Origin: Thermus brockianus
GTDB lineage: Bacteria > Deinococcota > Deinococci > Deinococcales > Thermaceae
Assembly: GCF_021462505.1 (NCBI RefSeq)
Contig: NZ_JAKEDV010000005.1
Span: forward strand, 1-64,000
DNA length: 64,000 bases
Direction of reading: 5' to 3'
This document shows positions 49,256 to 60,814 of this stretch, piece after piece (within the stretch, counting starts at the first letter, position 1; each line of letters starts with the position of its first letter). Below the pieces are notes generated by a model, which saw only the letters and a program-made list of their open reading frames with translations, searched no databases and was not told the origin of the DNA. The position numbers and the translations under genes are program-made.

Positions 49256-50371
49256 TTACACCCTCAAGGGAACCACCACCGCCTGGTACCCTCCTTCCTC
49301 CGCCGGGCGCACCAAGCTCGGGCTCGTGGCCCCGGAAAGCCAGAGGGCGGCCTGGCCCGAGATGGGCCCTAGGGCCTCGAGGAGATACCGGGCGTTGTAG
49401 GCCACGGCGAGGGGCGTTCCCTCCAAGGCCACGGGAAGCTCCTCCTGGCCCTTGCCGTAGTCCCCTTCAGCGGACAGGAGGACCCGCCCTTCCTGGAAGA
49501 AGAGGTCCACCCGGTGGTTCTGCCTGTCCGCCAGAACGCTCACCCGCCGCAAGGCCTCGCGGAAGGCCTCGGCCTCGAGGGTGGCCTTTAGGGGAAACTC
49601 CTTGGGGATGACCCGCTCGTAATCGGGGAACTCCCCCTCCATGAGCCTCACCGCCAGGCGCACCCACCCCTCCCCTTCCCGCACCGCCAAGCCCAGGGTG
49701 CCTGGGCCCAGGGCCAAGACCACCTCCCCATCCCCCACCCCTTTGAGAACCCGCGCCACCTCGTCCACGCTGCGGGCGGGGACCACCGCCTTCTTCTGGA
49801 AGGGCTGGGGCCTTTCCAGCTGGTAAAGGGCCAGGCGGTAGCCGTCCGAGGCCACGCTCCGCACCCCCCTTTCCGAGAACTCCAGCTGGACCCCGCGGAA
49901 GATGGCCCGGTACTCCTCGTGGCTTGCGGCGTAGCGCACGTGGGTAAGGGCACGGAGGAGGTCTTCCACCGGCAAGGCGGTCTGCCAAGGGTACGCCTCG
50001 GAAGGGCTAGGCTCGGGGAAGGAAAGCTCGGGGTAGCCCTCGGTGGGGGCCAGGGCGAGCCGGGTACGGAAGGTGCCGGACACCAGTTCCAGATCACCCC
50101 CCAAGACCAGCTCCACCTGCTCCCCGGGGAGGCTTCGGACCAGTTGGAAAAAGGGCTGGGCGGGCACCAGGTAGCGCCCCTCCCCCTGGACCTCGGCCGG
50201 GAGGCCGGCCTCGAGGTCCACCTCCCCGTTGCTCCCGAAAAGCACCAAGGCGTCTTGGCCCAAAGCAAGGCCCAGGTAGGTGAAAAGGGGGTTGGAGCTA
50301 CGCGAAGGGATGACCCTCTCTAGGAAAGAGAGGCGTTCAGCCAGCAGGTTTTTGGGAAGGACTACACGCAT
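49256..50371 (-). CDS. dnaN: DNA polymerase III beta sliding clamp
   Basis: A 371-residue ring subunit with the three-fold repeated clamp fold. MRVVLPKNLLAERLSFLERVIPSRSSNP matches clamp N-termini, and the C-terminal LWLSGATSPSLVRPAEEGGYQAVVVPLRV is the last strand pair that closes the ring. GGAGG lies 9 bases before the ATG. It tethers the DnaE polymerase to DNA. It lies across the origin from dnaA on the same strand. Confidence 0.97.
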   Translation of the reverse strand: MRVVLPKNLLAERLSFLERVIPSRSSNPLFTYLGLALGQDALVLFGSNGEVDLEAGLPAEVQGEGRYLVPAQPFFQLVRSLPGEQVELVLGGDLELVSGTFRTRLALAPTEGYPELSFPEPSPSEAYPWQTALPVEDLLRALTHVRYAASHEEYRAIFRGVQLEFSERGVRSVASDGYRLALYQLERPQPFQKKAVVPARSVDEVARVLKGVGDGEVVLALGPGTLGLAVREGEGWVRLAVRLMEGEFPDYERVIPKEFPLKATLEAEAFREALRRVSVLADRQNHRVDLFFQEGRVLLSAEGDYGKGQEELPVALEGTPLAVAYNARYLLEALGPISGQAALWLSGATSPSLVRPAEEGGYQAVVVPLRV

Positions 50372-50392
50372 TACCCGTTCCTCCTTTTTCTG

Positions 50393-50446
50393 CTACTACG
50401 ACTTTCTTTTTTTAAAGACTTAAAAGGATCGTAGTCGTAGTAGTAG
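50393..50446. promoter_or_regulatory. AT-rich unwinding tract flanked by TAG-trio repeats
   Basis: A core with TTTTTTTAAA and TTAAAAGG (about 50403-50428) lies between an inverted repeat: CTACTACGAC (50393-50402) and GTCGTAGTAG (50434-50443). The right arm continues as repeats of TAG, then GGGCC, then the first DnaA box at 50451. This order (AT-rich, TAG trios, GC cluster, DnaA box) is that of the DnaA-trio unwinding element. Confidence 0.7.
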
Positions 50447-50450
50447 GGCC

Positions 50451-50668
50451 TGTGGATATGTGGATAAGAGGGTAAAAACCGCGTCCTGTACGGAAAAGGG
50501 CTTGTGGATAACTCCTGTGGATAAATGGCCCTGGCCTGTGGATAAGGTGTGGATAACTGGCCAGTTATCCACAGGCCCCAGGAGGGCCCCAGTTTTCCAC
50601 AAGTTGTCCACAGTGTTATCCACAGGAAAAGCCCGGTTATCCACAGGGTTATCCACAGGTTATCCACA
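50451..50668. repeat. array of 13 DnaA boxes
   Basis: Plus-orientation boxes TGTGGATAA at 50459, 50503, 50516, 50537 and 50548, plus TGTGGATAT at 50451. Inverse boxes TTATCCACA at 50565, 50616, 50637, 50649 and 50660, with variants TTTTCCACA (50593) and TTGTCCACA (50604). Ten match the 9-mer perfectly. Confidence 0.95.
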
Positions 50669-50672
50669 GGGG

Positions 50673-51986
50673 TCATACCAAGGCCTCCTTAAGCCGGCGG
50701 AGGAGGCTTTGCACCTCCCGGTCGCTCTCCGAGAGTTCCTGGATTTTCTGGATGGCGTAGAGGACCGTGGTGTGGTCCCGTCCGCCGAAGAGCTGGCCGA
50801 TTTCCGGCAGGGAGGAGCGGGTGAGCTCCCGCACCAGGTACATGGCGATCTGCCGCGGGAGGACCACCTCCTTCCGCCTGCCGCCCCCCAGGAGGTCTTC
50901 GGGGCGGAGGGCGAAGTGCTCCGCCACCTTGCGCACGATCTCCTCTGGGGCCACCGCCACCTCCCGGGGGGCGAAGATCTCGGAAAGGGCCTTGGCGGCC
51001 ACGGCCCGGGTGAGCTCCACCCCGTTTAGGGAGGCGTAGGCGATGGCCCGCATGAGGGCCCCTTCCAGTTCCCGGATGTTGGAGGTCACCTGGCGGGCGA
51101 TGTACTCCAAGACCTCCTCGCTCACCCGTAGGCCCCGTTGCTCGGCGTTCATCTTCAGGATGGCGATACGGGTTTCCAGGTCGGGGGGTTGGATGTCCGT
51201 GATGAGGCCCCACTCAAACCGGCTCCGCAGGCGGGCCTCGAGGGTGAGGATGTCCTTGGGGGGGCGGTCGGAGGACAGGATGATCTGCTTGTGGGCCTCG
51301 TAAAGGGCGTTGAAGGTGTGGAAGAACTCCTCCTGCGTGCGCTCCTTGCCGGCGATGAACTGGATGTCGTCCACCAAAAGGAGGTCCACGGAGCGGTAGC
51401 GCTCCCGGAACTCCGTCATCCGGTCCTCGCGGATGGCGTTGATGAGCTCGTTGGTGAAGGTTTCCGTGGAAACGTATTCAATCTTCAGGTGGGGGAAGCG
51501 CTTGGCCACGGAGTGGCCCACGGCGTGCATCAGGTGGGTCTTCCCCAGGCCCACGCCCCCGTAGATGAAAAGGGGGTTGTAGGCCCGCCCGGGGGACTCG
51601 GCCACCGCCACCGCCGCCGCATGGGCCATGGAGTTGTTGGGCCCCACCACGAAGTTCTCAAAGGTGTACTTGGGGTTTAGCTTGGGTTGGACGGGTTCGG
51701 GAGAGGGGGCGGCCTGGAAGATGTCCTCTTGCACCGGGGTTCCCGGTACCACCTTGAGCTCAAACCGGGGGGCCTGGGCCCCCAGGAGGCTTAGGCCCTC
51801 CTGGATGAGCTCGGCGTAGTGCCGCCGGATCCAGTCCATGGCGAAGGAGGTGGGCACCGCCAATTCCAAGACCCCGTCCCGGATGCCCAGGGGGCGGATC
51901 CGCTCAAACCAGGTGTGGTACTCCACCTCGGTGATGTTGCGGCGGATGTGCTCCAGGACGTGTTGCCAAACGGCCTCGTGGGTCAA
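50673..51986 (-). CDS. dnaA: chromosomal replication initiator DnaA
   Basis: A 437-residue AAA+ protein that melts oriC. Domain I residues 1-80, a short linker, AAA+ domain with Walker [16 protein letters not shown] and Walker B LLVDDIQF, and domain IV with [21 protein letters not shown]...[15 protein letters not shown] for DnaA-box binding. Start codon TTG at 51986 ([16 protein letters not shown]) with GGGGGGT about 5 bases upstream and a TAGAAT 27 bases upstream. The stop is 4 bases from the nearest DnaA box. Confidence 0.97.
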   Translation of the reverse strand: MTHEAVWQHVLEHIRRNITEVEYHTWFERIRPLGIRDGVLELAVPTSFAMDWIRRHYAELIQEGLSLLGAQAPRFELKVVPGTPVQEDIFQAAPSPEPVQPKLNPKYTFENFVVGPNNSMAHAAAVAVAESPGRAYNPLFIYGGVGLGKTHLMHAVGHSVAKRFPHLKIEYVSTETFTNELINAIREDRMTEFRERYRSVDLLLVDDIQFIAGKERTQEEFFHTFNALYEAHKQIILSSDRPPKDILTLEARLRSRFEWGLITDIQPPDLETRIAILKMNAEQRGLRVSEEVLEYIARQVTSNIRELEGALMRAIAYASLNGVELTRAVAAKALSEIFAPREVAVAPEEIVRKVAEHFALRPEDLLGGGRRKEVVLPRQIAMYLVRELTRSSLPEIGQLFGGRDHTTVLYAIQKIQELSESDREVQSLLRRLKEALV

Positions 51987-52050
51987 GGCTACCCCCCAGC
52001 GTTCCGAGGGTACATTCTACGCCAGGGCCTGGGCTAAAGTGGAGGGCAGG
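51987..52050. promoter_or_regulatory. divergent promoter region dnaA / mnmG
   Basis: Minus: TAGAAT (52019-52014), leader of about 20 bases, G-rich ribosome site, dnaA TTG. Plus: TAAAGT (52035-52040), then GGAGGGCAGG and the mnmG ATG at 52051. I see no full DnaA box in this spacer. Confidence 0.55.
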
Positions 52051-55321
<3,271 letters not shown>

Positions 55322-55338
<17 letters not shown>

Positions 55339-56128
55339 CGGCTTAGGGAAGGGCCTCGAGGCCCTCCTGCCCAAGTCCTCAGGAAGCGCCGTGCGCCTTC
55401 CTTTAACCGCCATCCGCCCCAACCCCCAACAGCCAAGGCGCCGCTTTTCCGAGGAAAGCCTAGCGGAGCTCGCCGCCTCCATCCGGGAAAAAGGCCTCCT
55501 CCAGCCCCTCCTGGTGCGGCCCAAGGGGGACGGGTACGAGCTCGTGGCCGGGGAAAGGCGGTACCGGGCGGCCCTCTTGGCGGGGCTCACCGAGGTGCCC
55601 GCCCTGGTGCGGGACCTCACGGACCAAGAGGCCCTGGAGCTCGCCCTGGTGGAAAACCTGCAACGGGAGGACCTCACCCCCTTGGAGGAGGCCCGGGGCT
55701 ACCAGGCCCTTTTGGGCATGGGCCTCACCCAGGAGGAGGTGGCCAAGCGGGTGGGGAAGGCCCGCTCCACCGTGGCCAACGCCCTTAGGCTCCTCCAGCT
55801 CCCCGAGGAGGTCCTGGCGGCCTTGGAGGAGGGGCGGATCACCGCAGGCCACGCCCGGGCCCTCCTGATGCTGGAGCCCGAGGACCGGCTTTGGGGGCTT
55901 AGGGAGATTTTGGAGAAGGGGCTTTCCGTGCGCCAGGCGGAGGCCCTGCGGGAGCGGCTTGCCCGGGAGCGGAAAACCCCCGAGCCTTCCCCCTTGGCCT
56001 TGGAGCTTTCCCGGCACCTGGGCCTGCCCGTGCGGGTGGTGGGGGGGAAGCGGGGCAAGGTGGTGATCCACTACCGCTCCCCGGAAGAGCTCGCCGCCCT
56101 TTTGGAGCGGCTCGGCTACCAGGCGTAG
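55322..56128 (+). CDS. parB: chromosome partitioning protein ParB (Spo0J)
   Basis: A 268-residue CTPase/DNA clamp. [11 protein letters not shown] is the typical N-terminus, [16 protein letters not shown] holds the arginine-rich CTP-binding patch, [13 protein letters not shown] the second box, and [23 protein letters not shown] the helix-turn-helix for parS. Start GTG at 55322, 17 bases inside parA. It ends with a 13-base convergent overlap with comEC. Confidence 0.97.
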
Positions 56129-58149
56129 CCGAAAAGGACCCGCACGGCCCCATCCCGGTCGGTGCGGAAGACCTGGACCCCGTGCGCCCGAAGCCGCTTT
56201 AGGACCTCGAGGTGGGGGTGGCCAAAGGGGTTTTGGCCCACGCCGACCAGGGCCACCTTGGGCTTGGCCCGGGAAAGCAGGGTTTCGGAGGTGCCCGTGC
56301 GGGAGCCGTGGTGGCTCACCTTGAGGACGTCCACCGGGTCCACCCCCAGTTCCCGTTCCACCTCCGCCGGAAGGTCGGCGAGGAGGAGGGCCCGGCCCAG
56401 GCCGAAGTCCAGGAGGAGGGCGAGGCCGTCCTGGTTGTCCTCCCCGCTCAGGCGGGCGGGCCAGAGGACCCGGACCTCCCCCTTTCCCACCCGGAAACGG
56501 CTACCCGCTCCCGGGTAGAGGGTGGGCACGCCCCGCGCCTTCAGGGCCTGGACCAGGGGGTGGTCCTGGGGGAAGGCGGGGGAGAGGAGGGCGAGGCCTA
56601 CGGGGAGCTCGTCCACCACCTGGGGAAGGCTTCCCACGTGGTCGGCGTCGGGATGGGTGGCCACGAGGAGCTCCAAGGCCTCCACCCCCAGGGCGCGGAG
56701 GGCCCTGAGAAGCTTTTCCGCCTGCTCGGCCCGCCCGCCGTCCACCAGGACCTCCGCCCCGCCCATGCGGGCGAGGAGGGCGTCCCCCTGGCCCACGTCC
56801 AGGAGGTGGAGGTCTAAGGGCTTGGGCCAGGCGGCGAGGAGGCTTGCCAGGACGGGGAAGGAGGCGAGGAGGAGCGCCTTGCGCCCCGGCATCCGGCCGT
56901 GGAGGGCGAGGAGGAGGGGCGAAAGCCCCAGGTAGTAGAGGGCGAAGCCCAAGGGGGAAACCTCCCCCCAGCGCAAGAGGGGGCCCTTGGCCCCTATCTG
57001 GGCGAGGTAGAGAAGGGCCTGCCCTAAGGGCTCCATCAAGGGAGCGAGGAGCCCCCCTAGGAAGAGCTTGAGGAAGCCCAAGGGGACCAGGAGGGCCACC
57101 AGGGGAAGGGCAAGGAGGTTGGTGAGGGGGGAGAGGAGGGGCAGGAAGCCGAAGCGGTGGAGGAGGAGGGGGACGAGGAAGGCTTGGGCGGCCAGGGAGG
57201 CTGCCAGGGCCAAGGCCACATAGCCTCGAGGCCCCGAAGGCCGCCCCAGGGCGGGGAGGACCAGGGCCAGGCCCAGGACCGCCAGGTAGGAGAGTTGCAG
57301 GCCTAGGCTTAGGAGGGCGTGGGGGGCGAGGAGGAGCTGGAGGAAGAGGGCCAGGCCCAGGGCCTGGAGCACCCCGGCCCTCCCTAGGCCGAGGAAAAGC
57401 CCCAGGAGGGAGAGGCCCGCCATGAGGCTAGCCCGCACCAGGGAGGGGCTTGGCCCGGCGAGCCAGAGGTAAAAGGGCAGGAGGAGAAGGGCCAGGAGGT
57501 ACCGCCACCGCCCCAAGGGGAGGAGGAGGACCGTTCCCAAGAGAAAACCCACGTGGAGGCCCGAAAGGGCGAGGAGGTGGGCGAGGCCCGCCTTCTGAAA
57601 CCCTTCGTAGGCCGCCTCGAGGCCCCGCTTGTCCCCCAGGACGAGGCCCTCGGCGAGCTCCGCCACGGGCGGGGAGAGCCCCTGGACGAGCCGCCTTCGC
57701 CAGGCCTCCCGGGGGTCGGGCAGGGGGCTTAGCGCCTCTTGCCGTTCCACGTGAAACACCCCCCGCACGCCCAAGCCATGGAGCCAGCCCCTTTGGTCAA
57801 ACCCTCCGGGGTTGCGCTTGTCCTCCGGCGGGGCGATGTACCCAACGAGGCGGTAAACCCCGTCGGCGAGGGGCGGGTAGTGGCGCACGTAGAGGCGGTA
57901 CCCCTCGGCGGAGGCGAAGCCGCCCCGCACGGCAAAGGTCCCCTCTAGCCTCGTCCCGTAGGGGGGCTCGGGGAGGGGGAAGAGGAGCCCCCGGAGGAGC
58001 ACCAGGGCGAGCCCCGCTGCCAGGGGCAGGCGGAAGAGGGGGAGGAGGGGAAGGGCGAGGAGGAGGGTCCAAGGATGAAGAAGCCCTAAGGCGCCCAAGA
58101 CCCCGCCTAGGCCAAGCCCCAGGCCCAAGCCTCCCCTAGGGGCGGACAT
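56116..58149 (-). CDS. comEC: DNA uptake channel ComEC/Rec2
   Basis: A 677-residue membrane protein that passes single-stranded DNA through the inner membrane in natural transformation. N-terminal membrane and OB-like part, central helices with [18 protein letters not shown], and a C-terminal metallo-beta-lactamase domain with [20 protein letters not shown] and KVSHHGS. Start ATG at 58149 overlaps comEA by 14 bases. A parS-like site lies within it at 57743. Confidence 0.97.
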   Translation of the reverse strand: MSAPRGGLGLGLGLGGVLGALGLLHPWTLLLALPLLPLFRLPLAAGLALVLLRGLLFPLPEPPYGTRLEGTFAVRGGFASAEGYRLYVRHYPPLADGVYRLVGYIAPPEDKRNPGGFDQRGWLHGLGVRGVFHVERQEALSPLPDPREAWRRRLVQGLSPPVAELAEGLVLGDKRGLEAAYEGFQKAGLAHLLALSGLHVGFLLGTVLLLPLGRWRYLLALLLLPFYLWLAGPSPSLVRASLMAGLSLLGLFLGLGRAGVLQALGLALFLQLLLAPHALLSLGLQLSYLAVLGLALVLPALGRPSGPRGYVALALAASLAAQAFLVPLLLHRFGFLPLLSPLTNLLALPLVALLVPLGFLKLFLGGLLAPLMEPLGQALLYLAQIGAKGPLLRWGEVSPLGFALYYLGLSPLLLALHGRMPGRKALLLASFPVLASLLAAWPKPLDLHLLDVGQGDALLARMGGAEVLVDGGRAEQAEKLLRALRALGVEALELLVATHPDADHVGSLPQVVDELPVGLALLSPAFPQDHPLVQALKARGVPTLYPGAGSRFRVGKGEVRVLWPARLSGEDNQDGLALLLDFGLGRALLLADLPAEVERELGVDPVDVLKVSHHGSRTGTSETLLSRAKPKVALVGVGQNPFGHPHLEVLKRLRAHGVQVFRTDRDGAVRVLFGYAW
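57743..57758. promoter_or_regulatory. parS-like site 2, inside comEC
   Basis: CGTTCCACGTGAAACA: 15 of 16 match TGTTCCACGTGAAACA. It encodes part of GVFHVERQ in ComEC on the opposite strand. It lies 3.9 kb from parS-like site 1, on the other side of parAB. Confidence 0.8.
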
Positions 58150-58444
58150 AGGGCCTCAAGCGTTCCAGGGTGGCGGGGCCGATGCCCTTCACCTTGAGGA
58201 GATCCTCCACCCGCTCGTAGGGCCTGCCTGCCGCGATGCGGCGGGCCAGGACCGGGCCCACGCCGGGGAGGGACTCCAGCTCCTCGAGGCTCGCCCGGTT
58301 GAGGCTAATGGGTTCGGGCGGTGGTGGGGTGAAGGCGGCCTGAACGTAGGTTTCCACCCGCACCGCCTTGGGGCTTGGGACCACCTTGGGCCAGAGGCTG
58401 AGGAGGGCCAAGAGGGCTACCGCGAGGAGGTAGCCAAGGACCAC
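58136..58444 (-). CDS. comEA: competence protein ComEA (helix-hairpin-helix DNA-binding)
   Basis: A 102-residue protein: N-terminal membrane anchor (GYLLAVALLALLSLWP), a Pro-rich linker, and two helix-hairpin-helix motifs (SLEELESLPGVGPVLARRIAAG and VEDLLKVKGIGPATLERLRP) that bind DNA during uptake. The GTG at 58444 is chosen because upstream residues do not match the family; a longer frame exists. It overlaps the PH-like gene by 28 bases and comEC by 14, so all three are co-translated. Confidence 0.9.
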   Translation of the reverse strand: MVLGYLLAVALLALLSLWPKVVPSPKAVRVETYVQAAFTPPPPEPISLNRASLEELESLPGVGPVLARRIAAGRPYERVEDLLKVKGIGPATLERLRPYVRP

Positions 58445-59055
58445 TCCGTCAAGGCGAGACCGAGCCCTCCGAGCACCACCCCGGCCAAGGCCCAAGGGTC
58501 GGCCCCGGGGTTTAGCGCCACGAAGGCCACGGTATAGCCCAGGGTGAGGAGGGCGAGGACCCGCAGGGGCAGGGCCAAAGGGGTGGCCCGCCTCCTCGGC
58601 GCCGCTAGGGAAGGGGTTTCCTTGGGCTCTTCGGGTTCTGGGGCGAGCTCCACGGAGGCCCGTTTGGGGGGTGCCTCCTCTTCCCAAAGGGCGGGTTTTG
58701 GGGGTTCAGGAGGGGGGCTGGGCTCGGGGGGTTTGGGCGGCGTAGGGGGTGGGGCGCTCGTGGCCTTGCGGGCCCGGGCCACGTGGGGCTTTAGCCCCTC
58801 CAAAAAGGCCTTAAGGTCTTCCAAGGGGAAGGCCTTCAAGGGAATGGGCAGGGAAGCTTCCTCCCCCTGGACCAAGAGGGTGCCCTCCTCCCCCCGGCCC
58901 ACCCGGCGGATGCGGGCGAGTTCCAAGCGCTTCACGCCCCCTTCGTCCACGAAAACCAGGTGCGTTTCGGTGACCGCCAGGAAACCTCCCGGCCCCTCGA
59001 GGCGGGCCAGGGCCTTTTCGCCCAGGCGGGAAAAGGCTTCTTCATACTTGCCCAT
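58417..59055 (-). CDS. PH-like domain membrane protein, unknown function
   Basis: A 212-residue protein. Residues 1-85 look like a small PH-type domain (AVTETHLVFVDEGGVKRLELARIRRVGRGEEGTLLV). Residues about 100-150 are a Pro/Glu-rich linker, and two transmembrane helices end the protein. I recognise no named family. Being directly upstream of comEA and comEC, sharing their transcript, it may aid DNA uptake or envelope organisation; that is inference. Start: ATG at 59055, 6 bases after TACAAT. Confidence 0.65.
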   Translation of the reverse strand: MGKYEEAFSRLGEKALARLEGPGGFLAVTETHLVFVDEGGVKRLELARIRRVGRGEEGTLLVQGEEASLPIPLKAFPLEDLKAFLEGLKPHVARARKATSAPPPTPPKPPEPSPPPEPPKPALWEEEAPPKRASVELAPEPEEPKETPSLAAPRRRATPLALPLRVLALLTLGYTVAFVALNPGADPWALAGVVLGGLGLALTEWSLATSSR

Positions 59056-59077
59056 GGCCCCATTGTATACTCCCCCC
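59056..59077. promoter_or_regulatory. bidirectional leaderless promoter (PH-like gene / glpQ)
   Basis: Minus: TACAAT (59067-59062), 6 bases, ATG at 59055. Plus: TATACT (59066-59071), 6 bases, GTG at 59078. The hexamers share 2 bases and the whole spacer is 22 bases. Confidence 0.75.
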
Positions 59078-59707
59078 GTGCCCTTGCGTTTAGGCCACCG
59101 CGGCGCCCCCCACCTTGCCCGGGAGAACACGCTAGAGGCCTTTCGGAAAGCCTTGGAGGCGGGGCTGGATGGGTTTGAGCTGGACGTCCAGTTCACCCGG
59201 GACGGGGTCTTGGTGGTCCACCACGACTTCTCCTTGGACGGGGTCCCCTTGGCCCAGCTTAGCCGGCGGGAGCTGCCCGCCTATGTGCCCACCCTGGAAG
59301 AGGTCCTGCGGGCCTTTCCCGGGGCCTGGATCAACGTGGAGCTAAAAAGCCTTCCCCCTGAAACCGATGGCCGGGAGGAGGCCCTGGCCAGGCTCCTCGC
59401 CCGCTATCCCTCGGGGAGGCTTTGGGTGAGTTCCTTTGACCCCTTGGCCCTGGTGCGCCTAAGGCGTCTTGGGGTGGGCCCCTTGGGCCTCCTCTATGAG
59501 CGGGAGGAGGCGGAGGCCCTGGCCCCTTGCCTGGGGGTGGAATGGCTCCACCCCGAGGCCTCCCTCCTCACCGAGGAGAGGGTGCGGGCGCTCAAGGGCC
59601 GTTACCGCCTCCTCGCGTGGACGGTGAACGAACGCTCCCGGGCCCAGGCCCTGGCCCGCTGGGGGGTGGACGCCCTGGTGGGGGACTTCCCCGAGGCCCT
59701 CGTATAA
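59078..59707 (+). CDS. glycerophosphodiester phosphodiesterase
   Basis: A 209-residue TIM-barrel enzyme of the GDPD family. The catalytic pair lies in LGHRGAPHLARENTLEAF, with metal ligands in ELDVQFTRDGVLVVHHD and the later NVELKS; the C-terminus ends with AWTVNERSRAQALARWGVDALVGDFP, typical of GDPD. It cleaves glycerophosphodiesters or lysophospholipid headgroups; cytoplasmic, no signal peptide. The start GTG at 59078 is 6 bases after TATACT. The TAA stop lies within the -10 of ppa. Confidence 0.92.
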   Translation: MPLRLGHRGAPHLARENTLEAFRKALEAGLDGFELDVQFTRDGVLVVHHDFSLDGVPLAQLSRRELPAYVPTLEEVLRAFPGAWINVELKSLPPETDGREEALARLLARYPSGRLWVSSFDPLALVRLRRLGVGPLGLLYEREEAEALAPCLGVEWLHPEASLLTEERVRALKGRYRLLAWTVNERSRAQALARWGVDALVGDFPEALV

Positions 59708-59717
59708 TGGGGGGGCT
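59703..59717 (+). promoter_or_regulatory. ppa promoter -10 overlapping the glpQ stop
   Basis: TATAAT (59703-59708) contains the TAA terminator of the upstream gene. A G-run GGGGGGG separates it from the ATG at 59718, 9 bases later. Confidence 0.6.
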
Positions 59718-60245
59718 ATGGCGAACCTGAAGACCCTCCCCGTGGGCGAGAAGGCGCCGGAAGTGGTGAACATGGTCATTGAGGTTCCCCGCGGCTCCGG
59801 GAACAAGTACGAGTACGACCCCGAACTTGGGGTCATCAAGCTGGACCGGGTCCTACCGGGCGCCCAGTTCTACCCCGGGGACTACGGCTTCATCCCCTCC
59901 ACCCTGGCCGAGGACGGGGACCCCTTGGACGGCCTCGTCCTCTCCACCTACCCCCTCTTGCCCGGGGTGGTGGTGGAGGTGCGGGTGGTGGGCCTCCTCC
60001 TCATGGAGGACGAGAAGGGGGGAGACGCCAAGGTTATCGGGGTGGTGGCGGAGGACCAGCGGCTAGACCATATCCAGGACATCGCCGACGTTCCCGAGGG
60101 GGTAAAGCAGGAGATCCAGCACTTCTTTGAAACCTACAAGGCCCTCGAGGCCAAGAAGGGCAAGTGGGTCAAGGTCACGGGCTGGCGCGACCGGGCCGCC
60201 GCCCTGGAGGAGGTTAAGGCCTGCATCGCCCGCTACGGGAAGTAA
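59718..60245 (+). CDS. ppa: inorganic pyrophosphatase
   Basis: A 175-residue family I enzyme that hydrolyses pyrophosphate. Metal-binding EVPRGSGNKYEYDPE, FYPGDYGFIPSTLAEDGDPLDGLVL and the catalytic Asp clusters are intact, and length matches Thermus PPase. It sits between glpQ and the LysW-like gene, with a strong terminator after it. Confidence 0.98.
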   Translation: MANLKTLPVGEKAPEVVNMVIEVPRGSGNKYEYDPELGVIKLDRVLPGAQFYPGDYGFIPSTLAEDGDPLDGLVLSTYPLLPGVVVEVRVVGLLLMEDEKGGDAKVIGVVAEDQRLDHIQDIADVPEGVKQEIQHFFETYKALEAKKGKWVKVTGWRDRAAALEEVKACIARYGK

Positions 60246-60263
60246 GCCTCCCACGCCCTTTCC

Positions 60264-60289
60264 GCCCGGCCCCCGGGGCCGGGCCTTTT
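60264..60289 (+). terminator. ppa terminator
   Basis: A GC-rich stem GCCCGGCCCC/GGGGCCGGGC followed by CTTTT. Confidence 0.85.
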
Positions 60290-60295
60290 GCGGCA

Positions 60296-60318
60296 TAGAA
60301 TGGCCCTAGGAGGGGTTT
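60296..60318 (+). promoter_or_regulatory. promoter/ribosome site of the zinc-ribbon gene
   Basis: TAGAAT (60296-60301), then CCCTAGGAGGGG and the ATG at 60319: a real Shine-Dalgarno (AGGAGGGG) and a leader of about 10 bases. Confidence 0.55.
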
Positions 60319-60813
60319 ATGGTCTGCCCGGTGTGCGGGGAAACCCTGGACCTAGAGGGGTACGAGGCGGGGGATCTTTTGGACTGCGAGGCCTGCGGGG
60401 CCGTTTTGCGCCTCCTTTCCGACGGCACCCTGGAGGTGGTGGAGCTTCCAGAGGAGGAGAAGGAGCCCCTTTGGGGTCTTTCCGCCTACGGCGAGGGGGA
60501 GGAGGCGGTCTTGGTCTTTTCCGATGGCACCTTGGAGGAAGAGGTGCGGGTGCCCAAGGCGGCGCTTGGGGATGCCCTCCGCCGCCTGGAGGAAGGGGTG
60601 GGGGAAGAGCCCCCGAAGGAGGCGGAGGACGAGCCCAACCTGGAGCCCGATTACCTCACGGTCCACCTGGAGAGCGACCAGGGCGTCTTGGCCCTAAGAA
60701 GGGTGGTCTTCCCCGGAGCCCAGGACCTCCTGGAGTTCACCCTTCCCTCGGGCTCGGTCTACGAGCTCCCCTTCCGCCAGGTCCTGGCCCTTCTGAGGCC
60801 CATCCTCCTCTAG
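60319..60813 (+). CDS. LysW-like zinc-ribbon protein with a C-terminal domain
   Basis: A 164-residue protein. Residues 1-45 form a zinc ribbon with two CPxC-type pairs, Cys3/Cys6 and Cys23/Cys26, with acid-rich flanks that closely resemble LysW, the lysine-biosynthesis amino-group carrier. But it lacks the C-terminal EDWGE of LysW and has an extra 115 residues of acidic/hydrophobic beta-like sequence. It is therefore not the carrier itself, but a relative. Function unknown. The rsmI start is 2 bases after its stop. Confidence 0.7.
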   Translation: MVCPVCGETLDLEGYEAGDLLDCEACGAVLRLLSDGTLEVVELPEEEKEPLWGLSAYGEGEEAVLVFSDGTLEEEVRVPKAALGDALRRLEEGVGEEPPKEAEDEPNLEPDYLTVHLESDQGVLALRRVVFPGAQDLLEFTLPSGSVYELPFRQVLALLRPILL

Positions 60814-60814
60814 C

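Larger units (their letters stand above)
50372..50672. other. chromosomal replication origin (oriC)
   Basis: The 301-base region between dnaN and dnaA holds 13 DnaA boxes and an AT-rich tract, while no plausible gene is present. This is the origin arrangement known for T. thermophilus. Box clusters of opposite orientation meet near 50560: six TGTGGAT(A/T)(A/T) boxes, then seven TTNTCCACA. Confidence 0.95.

Noticed and set aside
50371-50676. A minus-strand frame running through the dnaN-dnaA spacer
   Set aside because: It translates repeats of the DnaA boxes (for example repeated VDN and LST); the region is the origin, not a gene.
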